Below are positions 45,587-54,862 of a stretch of 64,000 nucleotides of DNA, in pieces; the stretch's first letter is position 1; every line of letters starts with the position of its first letter. Made by a program: the position numbers and the translations under genes. Under the pieces are notes generated by a model. That model did no database searches. It was given only the letters and a program-made list of their open reading frames with translations, and was not told the origin of the DNA. The stretch covers positions 1 through 64,000 of the forward strand of contig NZ_LMPG01000015.1 of NCBI RefSeq assembly GCF_001423765.1, given 5' to 3'. Source of the DNA: Sphingomonas sp. Leaf343 (lineage in GTDB: Bacteria; Pseudomonadota; Alphaproteobacteria; Sphingomonadales; Sphingomonadaceae).

Positions 45587-47230
45587 TTATCTGGCGCACG
45601 TATCCGCCGGACCGGGATCGAGATCGAGGCAGCGCCCGTCCTGTCCGCCGACTTTCAGCCCGATCGTCGCGGCAAGGGTCGGCATGATGTCGACCGTTTC
45701 GACCGACAGCGGCTGTTCGAAGCCCGTCATCCCCTTGCGCCAGAACAGGATCGGCACGCGTCGGTCGTAATCCCACGGACTGCCGTGCGTTTCGACATAG
45801 CCGGGCCCCGGCACCTCGATCGTCGTGACGCGGGGTTTCAGGAACACGAGCAGATCGCCGGACCGCTGCGCATCATAGGAGGCGCGAGCCTTTTGCGGGA
45901 GCGTCCACGTCTCCGGCGCACCGCCCGGCATCGGCGTCGCCGCGATCTCCTTCGCGTCATAGGCGCCCGCGACCTGCGGCATGGCGCGATAGCGGCGCAG
46001 CGCCTCCGCCAGCACGCGCGGACGTTCGCGCGCGGGCAGGTCGGACGACAGATACACGTCGCCCTCGCTGCCGAGCAGGACCGGCCCCGCCAGCGTCAGG
46101 TCGCGACCGATCGCCGCGCCCAGCGCCTTGGCCTGCACCTGCGGGTCGATATGCGCCTCCATCGGCATTGCGCGCTGTTGCTGCCGCTCGGTCATGTCGT
46201 GAGCGCCGTGATCGGCGGTCAGCATCACCTCGTAATCGACGCCGGTCGCGTCGAGCACGGCAAAGAATCCGGCCAGCGCCTGATCGAGCTGATCCATCTG
46301 GATGCACATCTCGGTGCCCTGCGTGCCGCGCGAATGGCCGATATAGTCGGTCGCGGACAGGCCGACGGCGATGATGTCGGCGGCAGGCCCCGCACCCAGC
46401 TTCATGTCCTGCACCAGCCCGGCGGCCATCGCCAGCACCGCCGCGTCGGAGGCGGGGGAGGCGCGGAACCCCTTCGCGTCGCCCGCCGCGCGTTCGAACC
46501 GGCCCTGCCCCAGCGTCTGATCGCCGACCGTGATCGGCTGGTCGAGCGGCTTGCACCAGCCGGGCAGCGGCAGCGCCGCCTGCGGCTGCGCGAGCAACGC
46601 CGCGACCGCGTCACGGGTGCGCTGCACGACCGGCGGCACGGCGCGACCGGCATAGGAGACATAGGTCTTGCCGTCCCACCACCAGAGTTCGTCGACCTTG
46701 TGGCCGCCCATCATCACGGCCGCACGGTCCTTGCCCGCGATCGACACCACGCGGCTGCGCGGGTCTGCCGCCTTCATACGTTCGCCCAGCGTCGGGACCT
46801 TCAGGTGGATGTCGGAGACGGTGTAGCTGTTATGATCGGACCCAGCGACGCTCTCGTCCTCCGAGCAATACACGGTCTTGTCGGGACGGCCGACGCGCTG
46901 GTCGATCCAGTTGTTGGCGATGATACCCGTGTTGGCGGGGCGATAGCCGGTCAGGATCGTCGAATGCCCGGGGCAGGTTTCGGTCGCGGCGTGGCTCTGA
47001 TACCCGGACGGGAAGACGCCGCCGGTCAGCAGCCGGGCAAGGCCGCCGGTATAATGGTTGCGATACTGCGCGAACAGGTCGGCGGAAAACTGGTCGACGG
47101 AGATCGCGACGATCAGCTTCGGTGGCGTCGCGGGAAAAGGGGCGGGGGCGGGAGTCGCGGTCTGGGCTGTGGCGGGTGCGGACAGCAACAGCAGGGCGGC
47201 ACACAGGGCGGCGGGCAGGGGCGCTTTCAT
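45587..47230 (-). CDS. phoK: Alkaline phosphatase, PhoK-type
   Basis: A 547-residue exported phosphatase (signal peptide to about A22) closely resembling the Sphingomonas PhoK/SPAP enzymes, which hydrolyse phosphate mono- and diesters outside the cytoplasm. The threonine nucleophile is T85 in ATETCPGHS. Metal ligands follow the alkaline-phosphatase superfamily pattern: D46 (SVDQF), D295/H299 (SATDYIGHSRG), D340/H341 (TADHGAHD), and a later histidine in ETHGSPWDYD. K167 and R169 fit the phosphate-binding KxR of this group. All residues are intact, so the enzyme should be active. Divergent from the reductase gene. Confidence 0.88.
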   Translation of the reverse strand: MKAPLPAALCAALLLLSAPATAQTATPAPAPFPATPPKLIVAISVDQFSADLFAQYRNHYTGGLARLLTGGVFPSGYQSHAATETCPGHSTILTGYRPANTGIIANNWIDQRVGRPDKTVYCSEDESVAGSDHNSYTVSDIHLKVPTLGERMKAADPRSRVVSIAGKDRAAVMMGGHKVDELWWWDGKTYVSYAGRAVPPVVQRTRDAVAALLAQPQAALPLPGWCKPLDQPITVGDQTLGQGRFERAAGDAKGFRASPASDAAVLAMAAGLVQDMKLGAGPAADIIAVGLSATDYIGHSRGTQGTEMCIQMDQLDQALAGFFAVLDATGVDYEVMLTADHGAHDMTERQQQRAMPMEAHIDPQVQAKALGAAIGRDLTLAGPVLLGSEGDVYLSSDLPARERPRVLAEALRRYRAMPQVAGAYDAKEIAATPMPGGAPETWTLPQKARASYDAQRSGDLLVFLKPRVTTIEVPGPGYVETHGSPWDYDRRVPILFWRKGMTGFEQPLSVETVDIMPTLAATIGLKVGGQDGRCLDLDPGPADTCAR

Positions 47231-47325
47231 CGGTCGGGAACGTCCTTGGTACGGGGCGACGTAAACTGTAGGGCGCTATGGATCGCCTGTTTCGGCGAGG
47301 CAATCGGCGCGAGAACGGAGTCGGC

Positions 47326-49332
47326 ATGAACCGCGTGTTGGTCAGGATGATGACGGTCCTGATGCTGCTGATGCCGGTTTCGGTGTTGGCGCAGACGGAG
47401 AGGCATCTGCCGATGCGGCTGGTTGCGGAAAGCACGACGCCCGCCGCGGGATCGCGCGTGGCGCTGGCGATCGCGGCGACGCCGGCGAAGGGGTGGCACG
47501 GTTATTGGCAGAATCCGGGCGACGCGGGGTTCGCGACGCAGTTCGCGTGGAGCCTGCCCGCGGGCGTGAAGGCGGGCGCGGTGGCGTATCCGGTGCCGGG
47601 GCGGCTGACCGTCGCGGGGCTGATGAACTACGTCTACGAACGGCCGTTCGCGATGCTGACGACGCTCGACGTGCCAGCGGGGCTGGCGGCGGGAACGACG
47701 CTGCCGGTGCGGGTGAAGCTCGATTATCTGGTCTGCACGCTTAGTCTGTGCGTGCCGGAGCAGCAGGAACTGGCGACGACGCTGACGGTCGGTGACGGCG
47801 CGATCGAACCGGCGGCGCGGACGCAGTTCGACACATGGCGGCGGGCGCTGCCGCGACCGCTGGGATCGACGGCGATCTATCAGGTGGAGGCCGGGCGGCT
47901 GCGCCTGTCGGTGCCGTTGCCGGCGTCGGCGAGCGTCGAGGAGGCCTATTTCTATCCGGCTGCTAATGGATTTGTCGACATGGCCGCGCCGCAGGTGGCA
48001 ACGCGCGACGGCGACCGGCTGGTGATCGAAACGAAGGCGGGGGCGAAGGCTCCGGTCGCAGCCATCGCGGGCGTGCTGGCAACCGGCGGCGGGCAGGGAT
48101 TGCTGCTGTCGGCCAAACCGGGCGTAGTCAGCGCGGCTGCGACGGAAAGCGTCTGGATGACCGCAGCGCTGGCGTTCGCGGGCGCGGTGCTGGGCGGGCT
48201 GATCCTGAATGTCATGCCCTGCGTCTTCCCGATTCTGAGTCTGAAGGCGTTGAGCCTCGCGAAGGGCGGCGCGAGCGAGCGGCAGGCGCGGGGTGAGGCG
48301 CTGGCCTATACTGCGGGCGTCGTATTGGTGTGCCTCGCGCTGGGAGCGGGATTGCTGGCGTTGCGCGCGGCGGGGGCGCGGGTCGGCTGGGCGTTCCAGT
48401 TGCAGGACCCGCGGGTCATCGGTGTGCTGCTGCTGCTGGTGATGGGCATCGCCCTCAATCTGGCGGGGTTGTTCGAGCTGCCGACGCCGCGTTTCGCGGG
48501 CGAAAGCGGCGCGGCGGGCGCATTCGTCACGGGAGCGCTGGCGGCGTTCGTCGCGACGCCGTGCACGGGTCCATTCATGGGCGCGGCGCTCGGTGCGGCG
48601 CTGGTGCTGCCGACGATTGCCGCGCTGCTGGTGTTCGCGGGGCTGGGGCTGGGTATCGCGCTGCCGTTCCTTCTGCTCGGCATCGTGCCGGCATTGCGGC
48701 GGCGACTGCCGAAGCCGGGGATGTGGATGGAGCGGCTTCGGCGCGTGCTGTCGATCCCGATGTTCCTGACTGCGCTGGCGCTAGCGTGGATTTTGGGGCG
48801 GCAGGCAGGCGTCGATGGCATGACGATCGGGCTGGCCGCGACGCTGCTTGCAGGTGTCGGCCTGTGGTGGACGGGGCGGCGGCAGCATGCGGGGCGTGAG
48901 CGGGCATGGTGGCCGGCATGGCCTGCGCTGGTGCTGGCTATCGCGGCGGTGGTGCTGGTCCGCCCCGCGCCCGTGCAGGCGGTGGCCGCGGCCGATGCGG
49001 GAGAGCGGTTCAGCGAGGCGCGGCTGGCAACGCTCCGGGCGCAGAACAAGCCGGTCTTCGCCTATTTCACTGCCGACTGGTGCCTGACATGCAAGGTCAA
49101 CGAGAAGACCGCGATCGAGACGGACGCGGTGCGCAACGCGTTCCGCAAGCGGGGCGTGACGGTGCTGGTCGGCGACTGGACGGACGGCGACCCGGCGCTC
49201 GGCCGCTTCATCGAAGCGCACAACCGCGCGGGGGTGCCGCTGTACCTGTGGTATGCGCCGGGCTCGGCTGAGCCGACCGTGATGCCGCAGGTGCTGACGA
49301 CCGGTATCCTGACGGGCATGTCGGGCGGCTGA
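47326..49332 (+). CDS. DsbD/ScsB-like thiol:disulfide reductase
   Basis: A 668-residue membrane protein that would carry electrons from cytoplasmic thioredoxin to periplasmic thiols. The signal peptide is followed by an N-terminal periplasmic domain with the pair VCTLSLC near 140-146. Eight membrane segments follow with the reactive cysteines in NVMPCVFP and VATPCTGPF. A C-terminal thioredoxin domain has DWCLTC near 595. All three redox modules are present. The large N-terminal domain favours the ScsB-type branch over classical DsbD. GGAG five bases before the ATG at 47326 fixes the start. Confidence 0.9.
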   Translation: MNRVLVRMMTVLMLLMPVSVLAQTERHLPMRLVAESTTPAAGSRVALAIAATPAKGWHGYWQNPGDAGFATQFAWSLPAGVKAGAVAYPVPGRLTVAGLMNYVYERPFAMLTTLDVPAGLAAGTTLPVRVKLDYLVCTLSLCVPEQQELATTLTVGDGAIEPAARTQFDTWRRALPRPLGSTAIYQVEAGRLRLSVPLPASASVEEAYFYPAANGFVDMAAPQVATRDGDRLVIETKAGAKAPVAAIAGVLATGGGQGLLLSAKPGVVSAAATESVWMTAALAFAGAVLGGLILNVMPCVFPILSLKALSLAKGGASERQARGEALAYTAGVVLVCLALGAGLLALRAAGARVGWAFQLQDPRVIGVLLLLVMGIALNLAGLFELPTPRFAGESGAAGAFVTGALAAFVATPCTGPFMGAALGAALVLPTIAALLVFAGLGLGIALPFLLLGIVPALRRRLPKPGMWMERLRRVLSIPMFLTALALAWILGRQAGVDGMTIGLAATLLAGVGLWWTGRRQHAGRERAWWPAWPALVLAIAAVVLVRPAPVQAVAAADAGERFSEARLATLRAQNKPVFAYFTADWCLTCKVNEKTAIETDAVRNAFRKRGVTVLVGDWTDGDPALGRFIEAHNRAGVPLYLWYAPGSAEPTVMPQVLTTGILTGMSGG

Positions 49333-49419
49333 CCTCATCGCTCCCGGCGAGGGCAGGGACGGCGGTCCTGACGTCTTTCTACGCGCCCCCTCTTGTGCAG
49401 TGCGGCGTTTCCCCGCAGC

Positions 49420-50961
49420 ATGCAGGCTCAACCCGCGTCGGAGGCGTATCGGTATATGGCGAGGGCGTTCGACGAAATCCTGGGCGGCGAGGACGGACCG
49501 CCGACCCGTGACGAGCTGGCCGCGATTGCCCGCTGGATCGAGACGACCCCGCCCGAGGAACTGCGCCGTCGCCAACGCTCCGCGGAGGCGACCTTCCGGC
49601 AGCTCGGCATCACCTTCGCAGTGTACGGCGAGAGCGACGCGGCGGAGCGGATCATTCCGTTCGACATCGTGCCGCGCGTGTTCCTGCCCGACGAATGGAC
49701 GCGCCTGTCCGAAGGGCTGATCCAGCGCACCGAGGCGATCAACGCGTTTCTGGACGATGTGTATGGGGAGCGCCGCATCCTGAAAGAGGGCGTGCTGCCG
49801 GAGGACCTCGTCCTCGGCAACCCGCAGTTTCGGCCGGAAATCGCGGGAATGCGCCCGCCGCACGGCATCTGGGCGCATATCTGCGGTATCGATCTCGTCC
49901 GCACCGGCCCCGACGAATTCTGGGTGCTGGAGGACAATGCCCGCACTCCGTCCGGCGTCAGCTATATGCTGGAAAACCGGGAGGCGATGCTGCGGCTGTG
50001 CCCGGAATTGTTCCGCAACTTCCGCGTCGCGGCCGTCGACAGCTATCCCGACCGGCTGCTGGAGACGATGAAGTCGGTCGCGCCGCGCGGAGTGGCCGCG
50101 CCGACCTGCGTCGTGCTGACGCCGGGTCATTATAATTCCGCCTATTACGAACACAGCTTCCTAGCGGATTCGATGGGGATCGAACTGGTCGAGGCGGCGG
50201 ACCTCGTCGTCGACGACGATGTCGTGTGGATGCGGACAATCGCCGGACGTGTCCGGGTCGACGTGATCTATCGCCGGATCGACGACGATTTCCTCGACCC
50301 GCTCGTGTTTCGTCCGGACTCGGCGCTGGGCGTGCCGGGGCTGATCGCCGCCTACGCCGCGGGCAACGTCGCGATCATGAACGCGCCCGGCAACGGCATC
50401 GCCGACGACAAGGCGATCTATAGCTACATGCCCGAAATCGTCCGCTTCTATTCGGGGGCGGAGCCGAAGCTGCCGAACGTGGAGACGTGGCGCTGCCGCG
50501 AGCCGCAGGCGCTGCAATACGTTCTCGACAATCTGGAGAAGGTCGTCGTCAAGCTGGTCGACGGATCGGGCGGCTATGGCATGCTGGTCGGCCCGACCGC
50601 GTCGAAGGCGGAGGTCGAGGCGTTCCGCGCTGCGCTGATCGCGGAGCCGCATCGCTACATCGCGCAGCCGACGCTGGCGCTGTCGACGGTGCCGACGCTG
50701 GCCGACAGCGGCCTCGCGCCGCGCCATGTCGATTTCCGCCCCTTCGTGCTGACCGGCGCGAATATGGTGCAGGTGGTTCCCGGCGGCCTGACCCGCGTGG
50801 CGTTGAAGGAGGGATCGCTGGTCGTGAACTCCAGCCAGGGCGGCGGCACGAAAGACAGCTTCGTGCTGATGGACGACCCCGTGATCGCGCCGTCGCAGGA
50901 CCTTGGCTTCGGCCAGACGCAGACGATGGGCGGCATGACCCAGTCCCAAGGGCCGCTCTGA
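49420..50961 (+). CDS. Circularly permuted ATP-grasp protein
   Basis: A 513-residue protein of the circularly permuted ATP-grasp family (DUF404/DUF407). This family was predicted from comparative genomics to form peptide-like amide bonds, but its substrates are unknown. Recognisable blocks are FDIVPRVFLPDEW, GPDEFWVLEDNARTPSGVSYMLENR (acidic metal-binding segment), VVKLVDGSGGYGMLVGP (nucleotide loop) and NSSQGGGTKDSFVL. No signal peptide. The ATG at 49420 is assumed; a TTG nine codons upstream also fits. Its stop overlaps the alpha-E gene by one base, forming a coupled trio with the next two genes. Confidence 0.88.
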   Translation: MQAQPASEAYRYMARAFDEILGGEDGPPTRDELAAIARWIETTPPEELRRRQRSAEATFRQLGITFAVYGESDAAERIIPFDIVPRVFLPDEWTRLSEGLIQRTEAINAFLDDVYGERRILKEGVLPEDLVLGNPQFRPEIAGMRPPHGIWAHICGIDLVRTGPDEFWVLEDNARTPSGVSYMLENREAMLRLCPELFRNFRVAAVDSYPDRLLETMKSVAPRGVAAPTCVVLTPGHYNSAYYEHSFLADSMGIELVEAADLVVDDDVVWMRTIAGRVRVDVIYRRIDDDFLDPLVFRPDSALGVPGLIAAYAAGNVAIMNAPGNGIADDKAIYSYMPEIVRFYSGAEPKLPNVETWRCREPQALQYVLDNLEKVVVKLVDGSGGYGMLVGPTASKAEVEAFRAALIAEPHRYIAQPTLALSTVPTLADSGLAPRHVDFRPFVLTGANMVQVVPGGLTRVALKEGSLVVNSSQGGGTKDSFVLMDDPVIAPSQDLGFGQTQTMGGMTQSQGPL

Positions 50962-51896
50962 TGCTGAGCCGTACCGCATCGTCGCTCTATTGGCTGGGCC
51001 GCTATTTCGAGAGGACCGATTTCATCGCGCGACTGGTGGAGGCGACGGTCCGGCTCGACGTGCTGTCGCCGCGATCTGCCGGTCAGGCGGCATGGGCCTC
51101 GGCGCTGGCGGTGACCGAAACCGACGAGACGTTCGCCGAGCGCGGCGGAGAGGTTCGCCGGCGCGAGGTCGCGAAGTTCCTGACGGTCGACAACAGCCAT
51201 CCCGGATCGATCGTCCGCTGCCTCGACATGGCGCGCAACAATGCGCGCGCGGTGCGGACCGCGCTGACCCGCGATGCGTGGGCGGCGATCAACCGGGCAT
51301 GGCTGACGTTCGAGGCGAAGCCGGCAGCGGACGATCCCAATGCGGTCCTCGATCTGGTCGAGGCCGTGAAGAACGAGACGCGCGGGTTCGAGGGCGCGGT
51401 GCACCGGATGCTGCGCAATCAGACGACATGGTTCATCCGGCTGGGGCAGGCGGTGGAGCGCGCCGACAACACGGCGCGGCTGCTCGACGTGAAGTATCAC
51501 ATCCTGCTACCGGCGGGCGAGCGGATCGGCGGCGTCGTCGATCGCGACCAGTGGACGACGATCCTCCAGACCGTGTCGGCGGTGACGGCGTATCGCTGGC
51601 TCTATTCGGACGGCCTGACGCCCGGCAACGTCATCGACCTGCTGATCGCGCGTGCCGAACTGCCGCGCAGTCTGGCGGCGTCGGTGGAGGAGACGGTCGA
51701 CGTGCTGGGCCTGCTGGCGCGGCGGACGGGCTTGCACGGCGAGGCGGACCGGATGGCGCGGGTGCGGGCGACGCGGATGGCGCGGACGCGGTCGGGCGAG
51801 GTGATCGCGGCGGGGCTGCACCAGTATCTTCAGGCCTTCATCCACGAGAACGCGCTGCTGCACGCCGCGATCGGGCGGCAGTTCACCTTCAGCTAG
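50961..51896 (+). CDS. Alpha-E domain protein (DUF403)
   Basis: A 311-residue all-alpha protein with the characteristic opening MLSRTASSLYWLGRYFERTDF and later QTTWFIRLGQAVERADNTARLLDVKYH. Alpha-E proteins nearly always sit next to circularly permuted ATP-grasp genes, as here with a one-base overlap, and are assumed to work with them, perhaps as scaffold or carrier. There is no signal peptide or membrane segment. The transglutaminase-like gene follows after 11 bases. Confidence 0.88.
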   Translation: MLSRTASSLYWLGRYFERTDFIARLVEATVRLDVLSPRSAGQAAWASALAVTETDETFAERGGEVRRREVAKFLTVDNSHPGSIVRCLDMARNNARAVRTALTRDAWAAINRAWLTFEAKPAADDPNAVLDLVEAVKNETRGFEGAVHRMLRNQTTWFIRLGQAVERADNTARLLDVKYHILLPAGERIGGVVDRDQWTTILQTVSAVTAYRWLYSDGLTPGNVIDLLIARAELPRSLAASVEETVDVLGLLARRTGLHGEADRMARVRATRMARTRSGEVIAAGLHQYLQAFIHENALLHAAIGRQFTFS

Positions 51897-51907
51897 GATA
51901 GCGGGCC

Positions 51908-52708
51908 ATGCGGCTGTCGATCGATCATCGCACGGTGTACCGGTTCACCGAACCCCAGGCGCGGCTGGTGCAGATGCTGCGCGTCAATCCGCAGAACTCG
52001 CACGACCAGACCGTCGCGAGCTGGCGGATCGACGTCGATCACGATGCGCGGATGCGGGAGGGGCATGACGGCTTCGGCAACGCGGTGACGATGCTTTATG
52101 TCGACGGCCCGGTGGAGGCGATCGAGATCGCCGTGCAGGGAGAGGTAGTGACAAGTCATTCGGACGGCGTCCTCCACGGCGTCCACGAACCGTTGCCGGC
52201 CGCGCTGTTCCGCCGCTCGACGCCCAAAACCGCCATCGACGATGCGCTGGCGGCGTTTGCACGCGACGCGGCTGCGGGCGACGATCCGCACCGCGCGCTT
52301 CACAGGCTGAACGCGGCCGTGAAGACGATGCTGGCCGTCGAGCGTGGTCGGGGCGCACCGGGCGTCACCGCCGCGGAAACGCTGGCCCGGCGCAGCGGCA
52401 CCGCGCGCGATCTGGCCCATGTGTTCGTCGCGGGCGCGCGATCGCTCGGCATCCCCGCGCGCTACGTCAGCGGCTATCGCCTTGGCGGGGGGGGGCATCG
52501 GCTGGCGCCGCATGGGTGGGCGGAAGCCTGGTGTGAAGATATCGGGTGGATCGGGTTCGATCCGTGCACGGGCCTCAGCCCGGAGGATGGTTATGTCCGC
52601 GTCGCCATCGGGCTCGATTCGATCGGCGCCGCCCCGGTCGCGGGATCGCGGCTGGGCGAGGGCGAGGAGGAACTCGACGTCGACGTGACGGTGCTGCGCG
52701 AGGAGTAG
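51908..52708 (+). CDS. Transglutaminase-like protein lacking the catalytic cysteine
   Basis: A 266-residue protein with the bacterial transglutaminase-like N-terminal domain (RLSIDHRTVYRFTEPQARLVQML) and core. The region RSGTARDLAHVFVAGARSLGIPARYVSGY aligns with the usual GxCRDFAH active-site helix, but A166 (codon GCG) stands where the cysteine should be. The histidine (H202 in PHGWAEAW) and aspartate (D218 in IGFDPCTG) remain. Peptidase or cross-linking chemistry of the normal type is therefore unlikely. It completes the ATP-grasp/alpha-E/transglutaminase trio and may bind the same peptide product instead of cutting it. Confidence 0.85.
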   Translation: MRLSIDHRTVYRFTEPQARLVQMLRVNPQNSHDQTVASWRIDVDHDARMREGHDGFGNAVTMLYVDGPVEAIEIAVQGEVVTSHSDGVLHGVHEPLPAALFRRSTPKTAIDDALAAFARDAAAGDDPHRALHRLNAAVKTMLAVERGRGAPGVTAAETLARRSGTARDLAHVFVAGARSLGIPARYVSGYRLGGGGHRLAPHGWAEAWCEDIGWIGFDPCTGLSPEDGYVRVAIGLDSIGAAPVAGSRLGEGEEELDVDVTVLREE

Positions 52709-52823
52709 CCGGCTTTCCTGCGCGTCGATCCCGAAACGCCGCATCGGACCGACTCCGGACCATCTCTCAGGCCGACGGTCGCCCCGGATGGCGTGATACA
52801 CGAAGTTTTTCAGCAGGACGTCC

Positions 52824-53492
52824 ATGTCTCCTATCTTCCGGCCGATCCTGGCCGGCGCTCAATTCCGCGACCGGCTGACCGGCTGCATCGGCGCGGGGAT
52901 CGGTATTGCGTTGACGATGGTGGTCTGTGCCGGCCTGCCGCCGCTCGGGGCAGACCTGCCGATCATCGTCGCGCCGCTCGGCGCATCGGCGGTGCTGGTC
53001 TTCGCGGTGCCGAGCAGTCCGTTGGCGCAACCCTGGCCGGTGGTCGGCGGCAACATCATCTCGACCCTGATCGGCGTGGCGATGTTCCAGCTCGTGCCCG
53101 ATGTCACGGCGGCAGCGGGACTGGCGGTGGGTGGCGCGATCCTCGTCATGTCGTTGCTGCGTTGCCTGCATCCGCCCGGTGGCGCGGCGGCGCTGACCGC
53201 GGTGATCGGCAGCCAGGGCATCCACGCCGCCGGCTACGGCTTCGCGTTCATGCCGGTGGGGATCAACTCGATCGCCCTGGTGTCGCTCGCGATGTTCTAT
53301 CACCGGGCGACCGCGCGCTCCTATCCGCACCAGCCGGCCGCCGCGCCCGCCACGGTCGCGGCGGCGGGCTTCCGGCCGGAGGATATCGACGCGGCGCTGG
53401 CCGACATGCACGAAAGCTTCGATATCAGCCGCGACGATCTCGATGCCCTGCTGGCCAGGGCGGAGCTTCACGCGCAGGCCCGCCGGCGCTGA
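52824..53492 (+). CDS. HPP-family membrane protein
   Basis: A 222-residue membrane protein with four hydrophobic segments in its first 160 residues and the family motif SLLRCLHPPGGAAALTAV containing HPP. The C-terminal 60 residues are hydrophilic (EDIDAALADMHESFDISRDDLDALLARAE) and lack the CBS domains found in some relatives. Some HPP proteins transport nitrite; others are unassigned. The ATG at 52824 has AGGACG nearby. It stands alone, convergent with bpt. Confidence 0.85.
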   Translation: MSPIFRPILAGAQFRDRLTGCIGAGIGIALTMVVCAGLPPLGADLPIIVAPLGASAVLVFAVPSSPLAQPWPVVGGNIISTLIGVAMFQLVPDVTAAAGLAVGGAILVMSLLRCLHPPGGAAALTAVIGSQGIHAAGYGFAFMPVGINSIALVSLAMFYHRATARSYPHQPAAAPATVAAAGFRPEDIDAALADMHESFDISRDDLDALLARAELHAQARRR

Positions 53493-53528
53493 TCGGAACG
53501 CCGGTTACGACGCCGATTCCGGTGTCGA

Positions 53529-54314
53529 TTACGACAGGGCGTGCAACGGGTTTGGCAGTGGCGCCATCGGCATCGGTTCGTCGCCGGTCATCCGTCGCCA
53601 GCCGGCCGGGCCGAGCACCTCGATCGGACGGAAGCGGACCTTGTACGCCATGCGCGCCGAACCCTTCACCCAATAGCCGAGATAGACATAGGGCAGGCCA
53701 GCGTCGCGGGCGCGCATGATGTGGTCCATGATGATGAAATTGCCCAGCCCGGGGCGATCGTCCGCGTCGGCGGCGAAGAAGCTGTAGATCATCGACAGCC
53801 CGTCCGCCTGTCGATCGGTGAGACACGCACCGACCAGCCGTCCGCGCCGCCCGTCCTTCGCCGGCTCGCGATATTCGACGATCAGCGAATTGACCGGCGA
53901 ATGTTCGATCATGTCGGCATAATCGTCCTCGTCCATGCCCGCCATGCCCCCGACCGGATGACGGGCCGACAGATAGCGGCGCAGCAGCTGGAACTGCTCG
54001 TCCGTCGCCCAGGCGCGGCAGGCGGTGACCTCCAGATCGGCATGCTGGCGCAGCAGCTTGCGCTGGCTGGCATTGGGCACGAACTCGCCCGTGACGACGC
54101 GGACGGATACGCAGGCGGTGCAGCCGGCGCAGGACGGGCGATAGGCCACCCCTTGCGACCGCCGGAAGCCGATCCGGCCCAGCGCGTCGTTCAGTTCCGC
54201 CGCATGCGGGCCGGTCAGCTCCGTGAACACCTTCCGCTCCTGCCGGCCCGGAAGATACGGGCAGGGCGACGGGCTGGTGACGAAGAAGCGCGGGAAACGG
54301 AATGGCGCGGTCAC
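53529..54314 (-). CDS. bpt: Aspartate/glutamate leucyltransferase
   Basis: A 261-residue aminoacyl-tRNA-protein transferase that adds leucine to N-terminal Asp or Glu and so marks proteins for ClpSAP degradation. [16 protein letters not shown] near 18-33 and the cysteine-rich [16 protein letters not shown] near 57-72 are characteristic of the ATE/Bpt family. The second half contains [13 protein letters not shown] and [19 protein letters not shown]. Length and motifs are complete. It is divergent from a small secreted protein across a repeat-bearing region. Confidence 0.93.
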   Translation of the reverse strand: MTAPFRFPRFFVTSPSPCPYLPGRQERKVFTELTGPHAAELNDALGRIGFRRSQGVAYRPSCAGCTACVSVRVVTGEFVPNASQRKLLRQHADLEVTACRAWATDEQFQLLRRYLSARHPVGGMAGMDEDDYADMIEHSPVNSLIVEYREPAKDGRRGRLVGACLTDRQADGLSMIYSFFAADADDRPGLGNFIIMDHIMRARDAGLPYVYLGYWVKGSARMAYKVRFRPIEVLGPAGWRRMTGDEPMPMAPLPNPLHALS

Positions 54315-54398
54315 CGCCGACGGACCCCCTACATAAACTGGCTGTTGAAATCTGGCCGTGAAAATCAGGAGCGCCCTCTATGGATCGACGCCGCTCGC

Positions 54399-54454
54399 CT
54401 GAAAAGCGGGTTTACCATCAATGAGGGTAAACGCAGCAATGAGGGCAAACGCAG
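54399..54454. promoter_or_regulatory. Tandem 18-bp repeat with overlapping inverted repeat
   Basis: CAATGAGGGTAAACGCAG (54419-54436) is followed directly by CAATGAGGGCAAACGCAG (54437-54454), 17 of 18 identical. The first copy also pairs with upstream GTTTACC (54410-54416) through GGTAAAC, giving a possible hairpin. It lies in the divergent region between bpt and the 81-residue protein; a regulator-binding site or mRNA leader element is plausible. Confidence 0.45.
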
Positions 54455-54571
54455 CGCCCGGTCGCCCGATGACGATCGAACGCCCGGAAAATTAATTTCA
54501 CCCGTCAAGTCGTCGGCGTGATAGGCGGCAGTCTCGCACTTTTGCGTATCCCGATTTCACTGGAGAAATTT

Positions 54572-54817
54572 ATGCGTCTTACGTCCATGTCGGCGGCTGT
54601 CGCCGCCATGTCGCTGGTTGCGGCTCCGGCTCTTGCGGCTTCGGCCAACCCGGCCGCCTCGCTGTCGGTCGCCAAGTCGGTTCGTGCGTCGTCCACGTCG
54701 GCCAAGTCGAACAAGCTGGCCGGTGGCGGTCTGATCGCTGCCGTGATCGCAGCGGGCATCGTCGCGATCGGCGTCGTCGCGATCGTCAAGGACGGTGAGG
54801 ATTCGGACAGCAACTGA
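54572..54817 (+). CDS. Small secreted/membrane protein of unknown function
   Basis: An 81-residue protein. A signal peptide (MRLTSMSAAVAAMSLVAAPALAA) is followed by a Ser/Ala/Lys-rich linker, one strongly hydrophobic segment (LIAAVIAAGIVAIGVVAIV, 54-72) and an acidic tail (DGEDSDSN). TGGAGAAA before the ATG at 54572 gives a good ribosome site. No family function is known. A strong hairpin terminator follows the stop. Confidence 0.8.
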   Translation: MRLTSMSAAVAAMSLVAAPALAASANPAASLSVAKSVRASSTSAKSNKLAGGGLIAAVIAAGIVAIGVVAIVKDGEDSDSN

Positions 54818-54825
54818 TTGTCCGG

Positions 54826-54852
54826 GAAGCGGGCGGCAGCGCCGCCCGCTTC
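54826..54852. terminator. Bidirectional terminator hairpin
   Basis: GAAGCGGGCGGC and GCCGCCCGCTTC form a perfect 12-bp stem around AGC, with flanking TCCGG/CCGGA able to extend it. It sits between the 81-residue protein and the convergent ilvA stop. There is no T-tract, but stability and position are convincing. Confidence 0.65.
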
Positions 54853-54862
54853 TCACCGGATG

